Shown in pieces: positions 39,792 through 49,130 of a stretch of 64,000 bases of DNA. The stretch lies in assembly GCF_014655295.1 (NCBI RefSeq), contig NZ_BNBI01000010.1, forward strand, positions 352,544-416,543, written 5' to 3'. The position numbers and the translations under genes are program-made. This DNA comes from Streptomyces fumanus. Lineage in GTDB: Bacteria > Actinomycetota > Actinomycetes > Streptomycetales > Streptomycetaceae. Positions within the stretch are counted from its first letter, which is position 1; every line of letters starts with the position of its first letter. Below the pieces are notes generated by a model. That model was not told the origin of the DNA. It ran no database searches and saw only the letters and a program-made list of their open reading frames with translations.

Positions 39792-42700
39792 ATGTACGAG
39801 CTGTCCCGGGTCCGCCTCTACTCCATCGGGCCCGCCGGTGCGCGCTACGCCGACACCGTGCTTGACCTGCGGGGCGTCGGCGAGCCCGTGCCCGACCCCG
39901 CGCCCGCGCAGGCGGAGTTCTTCGAGAAGGAGCCGGTCGGCCCGCCGCGCCGCCCCGCGCCCGCCGGCGTGCTCTTCCTGGAGAACGGCGGCGGCAAGTC
40001 CGTCCTGCTGAAGCTGATCTTCTCGGTGATGCTGCCCGGCCACCGCAACACCCTGGGCGGCGCCAGCTCCGGCGTGCTGCGCAAGTTCCTGCTCGCCGAC
40101 GACTGCGGGCACGTGGCCCTGGAGTGGCAGCACGTGCTGACCGGCGAGTGCGTCGTCGTCGGCAAGGTCAGCGAGTGGCGCGGCCGCCAGGTCTCCAACG
40201 ACCCGCGGAAGTTCGCCGAGGCGTGGTACTCCTTCCGGCCCGGCCCCGGACTCTCCCTGGACAACCTCCCCGTCGCCGAGTCCACCGCCGTACGCCCGCC
40301 CGTCGAGGGCGTCTCCGGGGCGCGGGGCCGGCGGCGCACCATGAAGGGCTTCCGGGACGCGCTCACCGAGGCGGGCAAGGCGTCCCCGCACCTGGAGGTG
40401 CACTGGGAGGAGATCCACGAGCGCTGGACCGAGCACCTCGGCGACCTCGGTCTGGATCCCGAACTCTTCCGCTACCAGCGGGAGATGAACGCCGACGAGG
40501 GCGAGGCCGCCGGCCTTTTCGCCGTCAAGAAGGACGCCGACTTCACCGATCTGCTGCTGCGCGCCGTCACCGACACCCGCGACACCGACGGACTCGCCGA
40601 CCTGGTCAGCGGCTTCGGCAACAAGCTGGGCCGGCGCGCCGAGCTGATCGCCGAACGGGACTTCACCGCGGGCAGCGTCGACCTGCTCGGCCGGATCGTG
40701 GAGGCCGCCGACGCCCGCACCCGCGCGCGGGAGATCCACACCGCCGCCGAGCGCCGCACCAGGACCCTCGCCCGCCGCCTCTCGGCGCGCGGCGCCCAGG
40801 AGCGGGTCCGCGCCGCCGACCTCGCCCAGCGCGTCACCGCCGCCGCGTCCGCCGTCACCCACGCCGGGTCGGCCCGGGAGCGCGCCGCGCTGGTCGCCGC
40901 CGAACTCGCCTACCGGCACGCCTCGCTGGCCCTCGCCGCCGCCGAGAAGTCCGCCGCCGCGCAGAAGCGCGAGCTGGCCGACGCCCGCACCCTGCACGCC
41001 GCCTGGCAGGCCGCCGAGGCGGTACTGCGCCACCGCGCCGCCGCCGACCGGGTCGCCCGGGTGTCCGCCGCGATCCAGGAGGCCGAGCGGGACGCCGCCC
41101 CCGCCCTCGCCGCCCGCGCCAGGGCCGCCGTCGACCTGGTCCGCGCCCTGCACGCGGCGGCCGGGAAGGCCGAGGCCCAGGCCAACGAGGAGGAGGAGCG
41201 GTCCGCCGTCCTCCAGGAGACCGGCGACACCGCCCACCGGGACGCCACCGCCGCCGCCACCGAGGCGCAGCGCGCCCGCAGCGAGGCCGGACACCTGCGC
41301 CAGCGGCTCACCGAGGTCGAGCAGGAGACCGCCGAGGCCGTCCGCGCCGGCTGGCTCGACGACAGCGCCCCCGACGCCGACCCGGCCCGCGCCGCCCTCG
41401 CCGCCAGCGACGCCGAGAAGACCGCCGTCGCCGCCTGGGACACCGCGCGGGAGGCGGCCCGCCGGGCCACCGAGCACGCGCGCGAGGCCGCCGCCGCCGA
41501 GAGCCGCGCCGAACTGACCGCGGCCCGCGCGGCGGACGCGGCCACCGCCGCCGCCCGCGCCCACGAGGCCGAGCGCCGCACCGCCGAGGCCCTGGCCGCC
41601 GAGGAACGGCTGGCGGAGCTGCTCGGCCTGGCCGCCCCGGACGGCCGCCCCGGCATCCCCGGCCCCCGGCAGAACCCCGGCCGCACCCCCCGGCCCGACG
41701 CCCCCGTCACCGGCGCGCCCGCCACCGACGGCACCGCCCCCGCCGCCCTGACCGCCGAGGAACTCGACCGGTTCGCCGAGGAGCTGCGCGAGCTGCTCGA
41801 CGACGCCGTCTCCGCCGCCGAACGCCAGTTGTTCGAGCTGCGCACCGCCGCCGCCGACGACGCCCGCATCCTCGGCGCCCTCGGCGACGGCGGGCTGCTG
41901 CCGCCCGGCCCCGACGTCCTGGCCACCGTGGAGTACCTCGGCGAGCACGGCATCCCCGCCCTGCCCGGCTGGCGCTACCTCGCCCAGGCCGTCGACCCCG
42001 CCGACCACGCACGCGTGCTGGCCGCCCGGCCCGAACTGGTCGACGGCGTGATCATCACCGACCCCGGCTCGCACGCCCGCGCCCGCGAGGCCCTCGGTGA
42101 CGCGGCCCTGCTGCCCCGCTCCGCCGTCGCCGTCGGCACGGCCGCCGCCCTGCTCGCCCCCGCCCCCGCCGCCGGGACCGGCGACGGCGAGGTGTTCCTC
42201 GTCCCGCCGAACCCGGCCATGCACGACGAACGGGCCGCCGACGAGGAACGGCACGCGCTGCGCGCCCGGGCGACCGCCCGCGACGAGGAGATCCGCGCCC
42301 TCGCCGCCCGGCTCGGCAAGGACCGCGAGCTGGCCGCCCGCCTCGCCTCCTGGCGCACCGGCTGCCCGCCCGGCCGGCTCGCCGAACTGGCCCGCGCCGC
42401 CGAGGAGGCGGGCGCCTTCGCCGAGGAGTCCGAGGCCGAGCTGACCGAGGCCCGCACCGCCCGCGCGGAGGCCGACGAGGCCGCCGCCGAGGCCGTCCGG
42501 GTCCGCGACGAACGCCAGGAGGCCGCGCAGAAGGCCCGCCGCGCCGCCGACGCCCTCGCCGGACTCGCCTTCCGGCTGCGCGAACGGGCCGGCTGGCAGG
42601 CCAGACTGCGGGAGCTGGCCGACGAGGCCGCCGAGGCCGAGGCCCGCGCCCAGAGCTGCCTGGAGCGGGCCCGATCCGCCGACGAGGACCGCCGCGCCGC

Positions 42701-44450
42701 CCAGCGCGCCGCCGACGACGCCCGCCGCACCGCCCGCGCGCTGCGCGCCGAGCGCTCCGAGATCGCCGGCGCCCCCGACGACGTACCGGAGGACGGCGCA
42801 CCGGCGCCCGCCGCGTCGCTGCCCGCGCTGCGGGAGGCGTACCGGGCCGCCTCGCAGGTGTACGAGAAGGTCGGCGTCGGCGCCGACCTGAGGGCCGAGC
42901 AGGCCCGCGCGGAGAGCGACGAGAGCGCCGCCCGCGCCGAGCTGGACCGGCTCAGCAACAAGGTCCGCACCCGCGCCGAGCAGCTCCTGCAGTCGCCCGA
43001 CGGCTCCGACGGGCCGTCCCGGCAGGCCGCCGCCGCCCGCGCCGAGGAACTGGTGCAGGTGCTGGAGACCCGGATGACCGGCGCCAGCGAGCAACTCGGC
43101 CGGCTGCGCGGCGAGGCCGAGCGGCTCGCCCCCGAGGACGGCGAGGCCCACACCGAGCTGCCCGAGGACCTCCTCCCGCGCGACGCCGAGCACGCGCAGA
43201 CGCTGCTGCGCACCGCCACCGCCGAACTCGCCTCCCGCACCGAGGAGTTGGCCCAGGCCCGCGAGGCGCACGCCGAGCTGCTCGACGCGCACCGCGCCGC
43301 CGAGGACGCGGCCGGCGGCTTCGACGAGATCGCCGCCATGCTCCGCGACCTGCTGCGCGAGCACGCCGAGGAGGACCAGGAGGACCCCGAGCCCTACCCC
43401 GGCACCCTGGAGGAGGCCCGGCAGTCCGCCGCCGAGACCCGCCGCTCGCTGCGCAGTTGCGCCGCCGACCTGTCCGCCGCCGACGCCGCCGTCCGCGAGG
43501 CCAGCGACATCCTGGTCCGGCACGCCAACTCCACGCGCTACGAACAGGTCCGCACCCCCGCGCGGCAGCAGATCCGCGAACTGCCCGCCTCCGCGCTGCC
43601 CGAGCACGCGCAGAAGTGGGCGGACGCCTTCGCGCCCCGGCTGCGCGTCCTCACCGACGAACTCGCCCAGTTGGAACGCAACCGCGACTCGATCGTGGAC
43701 CGGCTGCGCGGCCTCGTCGAATCCGCCCTCGCCACCCTGCGCTCCGCCCAGCGGCTCTCCCGGTTGCCGGAGGGGCTCGGCGAGTGGTCCGGGCAGGAGT
43801 TCCTCCGCATCCGCTTCGAGGAACCCGACCAGGCCACCCTCACCGAGCGGCTCGGCGAGGTGATCGACGAGGCGACCCGGTCGGCCGTGAGGAAGAACTC
43901 CGACCTGCGGCGCGACGGCATGTCCCTGCTGCTGCGCGGAGTGGCGGCGGCCCTGCAGCCCAAGGGCGTCGCCGTGGAGATCCTCAAGCCCGACGCGGTG
44001 CTGCGCGCCGAGCGGGTCCCCGTCGGGCAGATGGGCGACGTGTTCTCCGGCGGGCAGTTGCTCACCGCCGCCATCGCCCTGTACTGCACGATGGCCGCGC
44101 TGCGCTCCAACGACCGGGGCCGGGACAAGCACCGGCACGCCGGCACCCTGTTCCTCGACAACCCCATCGGCCGCGCCAACGCCACGTATCTGCTGGAACT
44201 CCAGCGGGCCGTGTCCGACGCGCTCGGGGTGCAGCTCCTCTACACCACGGGCCTGTTCGACACCACCGCGCTCGCCGAGTTCCCCCTGGTGATCCGGCTG
44301 CGCAACGACGCCGACCTGCGCGCCGGACTGAAGTACATCAGCGTGGAGGAACACCTGCGGCCCGGCCTGCCCCAGGTGGCCCCGGCCGGTGAGGGGGAGG
44401 CCGTGCACAGCGAGATCACGGCCACCCGTATGTACAAGCGGCCCGCCTGA
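39792..44450 (+). CDS. JetC/MksB-like SMC ATPase
   Basis: A 1552-aa ATPase of the SMC/Rad50 kind. N-terminal Walker A LFLENGGGKSVLLKLIF (ENGGGKS at 64-70). Two very long Ala/Glu/Arg-rich coiled-coil regions follow (about 270-680 and 810-1390), separated by a globular hinge (about 690-800, ARILGALGDGGLLPPG to DGVIITDPGSHARA). The C-terminal head has the signature FSGGQ (1418-1422) and Walker B TLFLDNPIGRAN (Asp1456). The residue after the Walker B Asp, normally catalytic Glu, is Asn1457. The family should form a dimer that extrudes or encircles DNA. No jetD/mksG nuclease gene follows. ATG 39792 is set by the Walker A distance. Confidence 0.85.
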   Translation: MYELSRVRLYSIGPAGARYADTVLDLRGVGEPVPDPAPAQAEFFEKEPVGPPRRPAPAGVLFLENGGGKSVLLKLIFSVMLPGHRNTLGGASSGVLRKFLLADDCGHVALEWQHVLTGECVVVGKVSEWRGRQVSNDPRKFAEAWYSFRPGPGLSLDNLPVAESTAVRPPVEGVSGARGRRRTMKGFRDALTEAGKASPHLEVHWEEIHERWTEHLGDLGLDPELFRYQREMNADEGEAAGLFAVKKDADFTDLLLRAVTDTRDTDGLADLVSGFGNKLGRRAELIAERDFTAGSVDLLGRIVEAADARTRAREIHTAAERRTRTLARRLSARGAQERVRAADLAQRVTAAASAVTHAGSARERAALVAAELAYRHASLALAAAEKSAAAQKRELADARTLHAAWQAAEAVLRHRAAADRVARVSAAIQEAERDAAPALAARARAAVDLVRALHAAAGKAEAQANEEEERSAVLQETGDTAHRDATAAATEAQRARSEAGHLRQRLTEVEQETAEAVRAGWLDDSAPDADPARAALAASDAEKTAVAAWDTAREAARRATEHAREAAAAESRAELTAARAADAATAAARAHEAERRTAEALAAEERLAELLGLAAPDGRPGIPGPRQNPGRTPRPDAPVTGAPATDGTAPAALTAEELDRFAEELRELLDDAVSAAERQLFELRTAAADDARILGALGDGGLLPPGPDVLATVEYLGEHGIPALPGWRYLAQAVDPADHARVLAARPELVDGVIITDPGSHARAREALGDAALLPRSAVAVGTAAALLAPAPAAGTGDGEVFLVPPNPAMHDERAADEERHALRARATARDEEIRALAARLGKDRELAARLASWRTGCPPGRLAELARAAEEAGAFAEESEAELTEARTARAEADEAAAEAVRVRDERQEAAQKARRAADALAGLAFRLRERAGWQARLRELADEAAEAEARAQSCLERARSADEDRRAAQRAADDARRTARALRAERSEIAGAPDDVPEDGAPAPAASLPALREAYRAASQVYEKVGVGADLRAEQARAESDESAARAELDRLSNKVRTRAEQLLQSPDGSDGPSRQAAAARAEELVQVLETRMTGASEQLGRLRGEAERLAPEDGEAHTELPEDLLPRDAEHAQTLLRTATAELASRTEELAQAREAHAELLDAHRAAEDAAGGFDEIAAMLRDLLREHAEEDQEDPEPYPGTLEEARQSAAETRRSLRSCAADLSAADAAVREASDILVRHANSTRYEQVRTPARQQIRELPASALPEHAQKWADAFAPRLRVLTDELAQLERNRDSIVDRLRGLVESALATLRSAQRLSRLPEGLGEWSGQEFLRIRFEEPDQATLTERLGEVIDEATRSAVRKNSDLRRDGMSLLLRGVAAALQPKGVAVEILKPDAVLRAERVPVGQMGDVFSGGQLLTAAIALYCTMAALRSNDRGRDKHRHAGTLFLDNPIGRANATYLLELQRAVSDALGVQLLYTTGLFDTTALAEFPLVIRLRNDADLRAGLKYISVEEHLRPGLPQVAPAGEGEAVHSEITATRMYKRPA

Positions 44451-44456
44451 CACCGC

Positions 44457-44491
44457 CACCGGGCCGCGCGGACGAGCCGTGCGGCCCGGTG
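44457..44491. terminator. Terminator after the SMC-like operon
   Basis: A 15-bp stem with one G-U pair (44457-44471 with 44477-44491) and a 5-base loop (ACGAG), starting seven bases after the stop codon of the SMC-like gene. It serves the operon and perhaps the convergent gene at 44514. Confidence 0.8.
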
Positions 44492-44513
44492 CCGGCGGGC
44501 GGGGGCGGTGCGC

Positions 44514-45068
44514 CTAGGGGTGGGACAACTGCCCCGCGCCGCCCCGCCGCCGTATCCGCCCCCGTATCCGTTCCCGCGTGCGCTCGGTGGCCCGGGCCTG
44601 CCGGCGGGCCCGGCGGCGCTCCCGCCGCAGTGCCCGCGCGGTGCTGCTCGGGACCGACACCACACCGTGCCGCTGGTTCCACACCTGCCGGGTCACCCAG
44701 ACGTCGAGCACCCCCCAGGTGGCGACCACCGTGCTGGCCACACTGCTGATCACCATGGGGAACGCCAGCCAGGACCCGGCCAGCGTGGCCAGGAAGGCCA
44801 CCATCGCCTGGATCAGCGTCAGGGCGACGATCAGCACCGCCCGTACGGCCGCCGTCCGCACCGGGTCCGGCAGCCGGCGCCGCCGGGCCGGCTCCTCCAC
44901 CCACAACGGCCGGTACCCGTGCCCCGCGCGGCCCCGCTCGCCGGCCTCCCGCCGGACGCCCGGTCCGGCCGCCGGGATTCTCCGCTCCGGTGCCCGGGGG
45001 CCGCGCCGCGCCCCCGGCCGGACCGTCCCGCTGTCATCGGGCGCCTCACGACGCCCCACCGTGCCCAT
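44514..45068 (-). CDS. Two-span membrane protein of unknown function
   Basis: A 184-aa protein: an Arg/Pro/Gly-rich polar N-terminus of about 75 residues, two transmembrane segments (VRAVLIVALTLIQAMVAFLA and LAFPMVISSVASTVVATWGV), and a highly basic C-terminus (RALRRERRRARRQARATERT). The tails are probably cytoplasmic and could bind nucleic acid or acidic lipid. ATG 45068 is chosen for the GGGGAG upstream; GTG 45086 would add six residues. It is convergent with the SMC-like operon, and no link to it is evident. Confidence 0.6.
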   Translation of the reverse strand: MGTVGRREAPDDSGTVRPGARRGPRAPERRIPAAGPGVRREAGERGRAGHGYRPLWVEEPARRRRLPDPVRTAAVRAVLIVALTLIQAMVAFLATLAGSWLAFPMVISSVASTVVATWGVLDVWVTRQVWNQRHGVVSVPSSTARALRRERRRARRQARATERTRERIRGRIRRRGGAGQLSHP

Positions 45069-45506
45069 CACCGTGTCACTCCCCACCGCCGGTCAGACCG
45101 CCAGCCCTGTCCCGAAGGACCCGACTCCCCTGTGGCTGCCCGGCTCGCACCGATTCACGCCGCACGGACGCGGGATGCGGCCCCCGTGGCCGATTCCGCC
45201 TCCCTCTCCCGAACAGTAAGACGACCGGCCCCTGTTCAAGATTCCCGGAGAATCCCGGAAGATGGCCGAGAGGCGAAGAATTCCGGCCAACCGGCCCCCG
45301 CGCCGTCCGGCCGGCCCCCGCGCCCGTCCTCCGGTCCCCGGGGGCAATCTCCCGCAATGGCCGGACAACTGACCATCCCGCGCCGTGCACCGGGGAGTTC
45401 GCCGTCCGGACGGGTCTTCGAGTTATCCGGGGGTGAGTAGTAGGCTCGCGCCGTTTGTTGACGTACATCCGTGCCCCTGCCGGTGGGGGTCGAGCTGGGG
45501 GAGGCC
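45069..45506. promoter_or_regulatory. Upstream region of the conservon
   Basis: A 438-base gap without a gene. It holds a tandem near-repeat (ATTCCCGGAG at 45241-45250, AATCCCGGAA at 45251-45260). A possible promoter, TTCGAG (45417-45422), 18 bases, TAGGCT (45441-45446), predicts a start near 45453 and a leader of about 55 bases for cvnA. The 5' part faces the divergent 44514 gene. Confidence 0.45.
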
Positions 45507-48281
45507 ATGCGCTTTCGCGGGAAGTCGATCCGCCGGAAGATCGTGGCGCTGCTTCTCGTGCCGCTGGTGTCGTTGACCGTGATCTGGGCCTTCGCCACGG
45601 TGCTCACCTGGCGCGAGGCGAGCCGGCTGTTCACCGTCTCCACCCTGATCGAGGAGATCGGCTACCCCGTGCAGGACACCGTCCGTGTCCTGCAGCAGGA
45701 GCGCCGCCAGACCCTGGTCTACCTGGCCGACCCCCGCTCCTCCGACGGCCTGGCCGCCCTCCGGCGCAGCCGCACCGCCACCGACAAGGCCATCGCGAAG
45801 ATCCGCGGCAACGCCGCCGACCCCGATGTCCGCGACGCCCTGAACCAGGGCGAGGACGAGCGGCTGACCGCCGCCCTGGACGCCTTCGACGGCATCCGGG
45901 CGCTGCGGCGCGGCGTCGAGGACGGCACCGTCGACCGCGACCAGGCCCTCGGCTTCTACAACCGCCTGGTCGACCCCTGCCACGTGCTCCTCGCCGACCT
46001 CAGCGTCATCGACAACGTCGCGATGGACAAGCAGTACCGCGCCCTGGTCAACCTCTCACGCGCGCGTGAGCTGCTCTCCCGCGAGGACGCCCAGCTCGGC
46101 GCCGCCCTGGTCACCGGCAGCGTCACCCGCGACGAGGTCGACGACGTCTCCGACCTGGTCGCCCAGCGCACCATGCTGTACGACATCACCCTGCCGCTGC
46201 TGCCCGTCGCGGAGCGCGAACGCTACGAGCGGTTCTGGCAGAACGCCTCCTCCGCCCCCCTGCGCGCCGCCGAGGACGCGGTCATCTCCGCCGGTTCCGG
46301 CACGCCCGGCGGCATCGACGCCAAGAGCTGGGACACCGTCGCCGGGGACGTGCTGGACGAACTCGGCGGCTACGACGACGAGGCCGCCGAGCGCTACGAG
46401 GACCGCGCCGAACCGGTCGCCATGGCCGTCATCACCAAGGCGGCCGTCGCCGGCACCCTCGGCGTCGTCGCCCTGCTGTTCTCCCTGTTCCTGTCGGTGC
46501 GGGTCGGCCGGAGCCTCATCCGCGACCTCAAGAAGCTCCGCCTGGAGGCCCACGAGGCGTCCGGCGTCCGCCTGCCCAGCGTGATGCGCCGGCTGTCGGC
46601 GGGCGAGCAGGTCGACGTGGAGACCGAGGTCCCGCGCCTGGAGTACGACAAGAACGAGATCGGCGAGGTCGGCCAGGCCCTCAACACCCTCCAGCGGGCC
46701 GCCGTGGAGGCCGCCGTCAAACAGGCCGAACTCCGCGCGGGCGTCTCCGAGGTCTTCGTCAACCTCGCCCGCCGCAGCCAGGTCCTGCTGCACCGCCAGC
46801 TCACCCTCCTGGACACCATGGAACGCCGGACCGAGGACACCGAGGAACTGGCCGACCTGTTCCGCCTGGACCACCTCACCACTCGTATGCGCCGGCACGC
46901 CGAGGGCCTGGTCATCCTCTCCGGCGCCGCGCCCTCCCGGCAGTGGCGCAAGCCCGTCCAGCTCATGGACGTCGTCCGCGCGGCGGTCGCCGAGGTCGAG
47001 GACTACGAGCGCATCGAGGTACGCCGGCTGCCCCGGATCGCCGTCACCGGGCCCGCCGTCGCCGACCTCACCCACCTGGTGGCCGAACTCCTGGAGAACG
47101 CCACGGTGTTCTCGCCCCCGCACACCGCCGTGCAGGTGCTGGGCGAGCGGGTCGCCAACGGCTTCACCCTGGAGATCCACGACCGCGGCCTCGGCATGAC
47201 GGCCGACGCCCTGCTCGACGCCAACCTCCGGCTCGCCGAGACCCCCGAGTTCGAGCTGTCCGACACCGACCGGCTCGGCCTGTTCGTGGTCAGCCGGCTC
47301 GCCCAGCGCCAGCACGTCCGCGTCTCCCTCCAGCCCTCCCCGTACGGCGGCATCACCGCGGTCGTCTTCCTGCCGGATTCGCTGCTGACGGAGGACGCGC
47401 CCGACACCAACGGCGTCGGCTTCCGCCTCGACCGCCCCCAGCGCGCCAAGGAGGACGGCCGCCCGTCCCTCGCCAAGACGGCGGTACGGACGTCCGGCCT
47501 GCCCGCCTCGGTCCTCGACGGGCCGGTCGAACTGGAGGCCCCCGTCGACCTGGACGCCCTCGACGGCCTGCCGGGCCCGCTCGGCGGCCCGGACGGCGAA
47601 CGCGGCGGACTGCTCCGCCCCCGCCGCCCGCATGTCTCGGCGGCGGACGAACCGGCGGGCATCCGCTACGGCGACCGGCACGGCCGGCACGACACGCCGG
47701 ACCCGGCCGACCGGCCCGACCGGTCCAGTCGGCCCGACCGGCCCGACCGCGAGGCCCCCGGCCCCGGTGACGCGGCGGAGCGACCGGGCCGGAGCGGCAC
47801 CCCGGGCGCCCCGGTGCCGCTGCCCCGCCGTACCACCCCGAAGCTGGTCAGCTCCCACGGCCGCCCGGTCCCCGAGCGCCCCCGGCGCGACACCCCGCCC
47901 CCCGCCGACGGCCCCGCCGCCCCGGAAGGGGCACCGCCGCTGCCCACCCGCCGCCGGCGCGGCACACCCCCCGAGGACACGGCCGCCCCCGGCGGTCTGC
48001 CCCGGCGGGTACGGCAGGCCAGCCTGGCCCCGCAGTTGCGGCAGGAACCCGAGCGGCGCACCGGGGACCGCGCCGACCCGGCCGAACGGGACGCCGACGA
48101 GGTACGCGACCGCATGGCGTCCCTCCAGCGCGGCTGGCAGCGCGGCCGCCGGGAGAACGCCGAGGACGACCGGACACCGAACGACCCGGCACCGGGGAGC
48201 GCGCAGGCCCCGGCAGAACCGGAAGCAGCACCACCCGCACCAGACGCACCACAAGGAACGACTAAGGGGGACGGTCGATGA
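45507..48281 (+). CDS. cvnA: Conservon sensor kinase-like protein CvnA
   Basis: A 924-aa membrane protein. TM1 (IVALLLVPLVSLTVIWAFAT, residues about 12-33), an extracellular nitrate/nitrite-sensing-like (NIT) helical domain (about 35-310), TM2 (VAGTLGVVALLFSLFLSVRV), a HAMP segment, a dimerisation helix without a clear phospho-acceptor motif, and a GHKL ATPase domain (N-box LVAELLENATVFSPP, then IHDRGLGM and GLFVVSRLA). The last 250 residues are Pro/Arg-rich and disordered. It starts a cvnABCD operon; the Cvn complexes of Streptomyces act like membrane-bound G-protein systems. ATG 45507 is preferred over GTG 45471, which lies before a GGGGGAGG site. Confidence 0.92.
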   Translation: MRFRGKSIRRKIVALLLVPLVSLTVIWAFATVLTWREASRLFTVSTLIEEIGYPVQDTVRVLQQERRQTLVYLADPRSSDGLAALRRSRTATDKAIAKIRGNAADPDVRDALNQGEDERLTAALDAFDGIRALRRGVEDGTVDRDQALGFYNRLVDPCHVLLADLSVIDNVAMDKQYRALVNLSRARELLSREDAQLGAALVTGSVTRDEVDDVSDLVAQRTMLYDITLPLLPVAERERYERFWQNASSAPLRAAEDAVISAGSGTPGGIDAKSWDTVAGDVLDELGGYDDEAAERYEDRAEPVAMAVITKAAVAGTLGVVALLFSLFLSVRVGRSLIRDLKKLRLEAHEASGVRLPSVMRRLSAGEQVDVETEVPRLEYDKNEIGEVGQALNTLQRAAVEAAVKQAELRAGVSEVFVNLARRSQVLLHRQLTLLDTMERRTEDTEELADLFRLDHLTTRMRRHAEGLVILSGAAPSRQWRKPVQLMDVVRAAVAEVEDYERIEVRRLPRIAVTGPAVADLTHLVAELLENATVFSPPHTAVQVLGERVANGFTLEIHDRGLGMTADALLDANLRLAETPEFELSDTDRLGLFVVSRLAQRQHVRVSLQPSPYGGITAVVFLPDSLLTEDAPDTNGVGFRLDRPQRAKEDGRPSLAKTAVRTSGLPASVLDGPVELEAPVDLDALDGLPGPLGGPDGERGGLLRPRRPHVSAADEPAGIRYGDRHGRHDTPDPADRPDRSSRPDRPDREAPGPGDAAERPGRSGTPGAPVPLPRRTTPKLVSSHGRPVPERPRRDTPPPADGPAAPEGAPPLPTRRRRGTPPEDTAAPGGLPRRVRQASLAPQLRQEPERRTGDRADPAERDADEVRDRMASLQRGWQRGRRENAEDDRTPNDPAPGSAQAPAEPEAAPPAPDAPQGTTKGDGR

Positions 48282-48712
48282 CCGCACCGAACACGACCGG
48301 CCGGACCACGACCACCAACGGGGAACTGAACTGGCTCCTCGACGACCTGGTCGACCGTGTCGCGAGCATCCGCAAGGCCGTCGTCCTGTCCGGGGACGGA
48401 CTGGCCACGGGGGCGTCCAAGGACCTCACCCGCGAGGACAGCGAGCATCTCGCCGCCGTGGCCTCCGGCTTCCACAGCCTCGCCAAGGGCGTCGGCCGCC
48501 ACTTCGAGGCGGGGGACGTGCGGCAGACGGTCGTCGAACTCGACGACGCCTTCCTGTTCGTGACCGCCGCCGGCGACGGCAGTTGCCTCGCCGTCCTCTC
48601 GGACGCCGACTCCGACGTGGGGCAGGTGGCGTACGAGATGACCCTCCTCGTCAAGCGCGTCGGCGCACACCTGGGCACCACGCCGCGCACCGATCTGCCC
48701 TCGGGCGGGTAG
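48278..48712 (+). CDS. cvnB: Roadblock/LC7-domain protein CvnB
   Basis: A 144-aa single-domain protein. NWLLDDLVDRVASIRKAVVL then GDGLATGASKDLTREDSEHL is the roadblock/LC7 fold opening. MglB-type roadblock proteins act as GTPase-activating or scaffold partners of small GTPases, here CvnD. ATG 48278 overlaps the cvnA stop (ATGA). The cvnC start is ten bases downstream. Confidence 0.93.
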   Translation: MTAPNTTGRTTTTNGELNWLLDDLVDRVASIRKAVVLSGDGLATGASKDLTREDSEHLAAVASGFHSLAKGVGRHFEAGDVRQTVVELDDAFLFVTAAGDGSCLAVLSDADSDVGQVAYEMTLLVKRVGAHLGTTPRTDLPSGG

Positions 48713-48721
48713 TGAGATGAC

Positions 48722-49117
48722 ATGAGCGCAGACGGTCAGGCAAGACTCCACTGGTTCGACGACGAGGCCGGACCCGTCGTCCGTCCGTACGCCATGACGC
48801 GGGGCCGCACCACCAGCGCGGCCCAGCACCGCCTGGACCTGATCGCGGTGGTCGTCGCGGAGCCGCACGCGGACGATCCGGAGGCCGACACCACGCTGTC
48901 CCCGGAGCACGTCGACATCGTCGGCCGCTGCCGGGAGACCCCCCAGTCGGTCGCCGAACTCGCCGCCGGCCTCGACCTGCCCATCGGCGTGGTCCGCGTC
49001 CTCGTCGGTGACCTGGTGGCCGCCGACCTGGTGCACGTGAACCGGCCGGTGCCCCCGGCCGAACTGCCGGACGAGAGCATTCTGCGTGATGTGATCAACG
49101 GCCTCCGGGCCCTGTGA
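48722..49117 (+). CDS. cvnC: DUF742 protein CvnC
   Basis: A 131-aa protein of the DUF742 family, a winged-helix-like fold: RPYAMTRGRTTSAAQHRLDL near residue 20 and CRETPQSVAELAAGLDLPIG then VVRVLVGDLVAADLVHV. It is always found between cvnB and cvnD. The molecular role is unproven; a partner or regulator of CvnA/CvnD is assumed. Thirteen bases separate it from cvnD. Confidence 0.93.
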   Translation: MSADGQARLHWFDDEAGPVVRPYAMTRGRTTSAAQHRLDLIAVVVAEPHADDPEADTTLSPEHVDIVGRCRETPQSVAELAAGLDLPIGVVRVLVGDLVAADLVHVNRPVPPAELPDESILRDVINGLRAL

Positions 49118-49130
49118 GGAGAAGGAAACG

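Noticed and set aside
39657..44459. A 1600-codon open frame on the minus strand opposite the SMC-like gene
   Set aside because: It is the shadow of a very GC-rich gene; the plus-strand product has clear ATPase motifs, while the antisense product is Gly/Val/Gln-rich low complexity.
44451..45068. Search for a JetD/MksG (Toprim) gene after the SMC-like operon
   Set aside because: The only frame with good bias is a two-span basic membrane protein on the opposite strand; no Toprim-like motif is seen.
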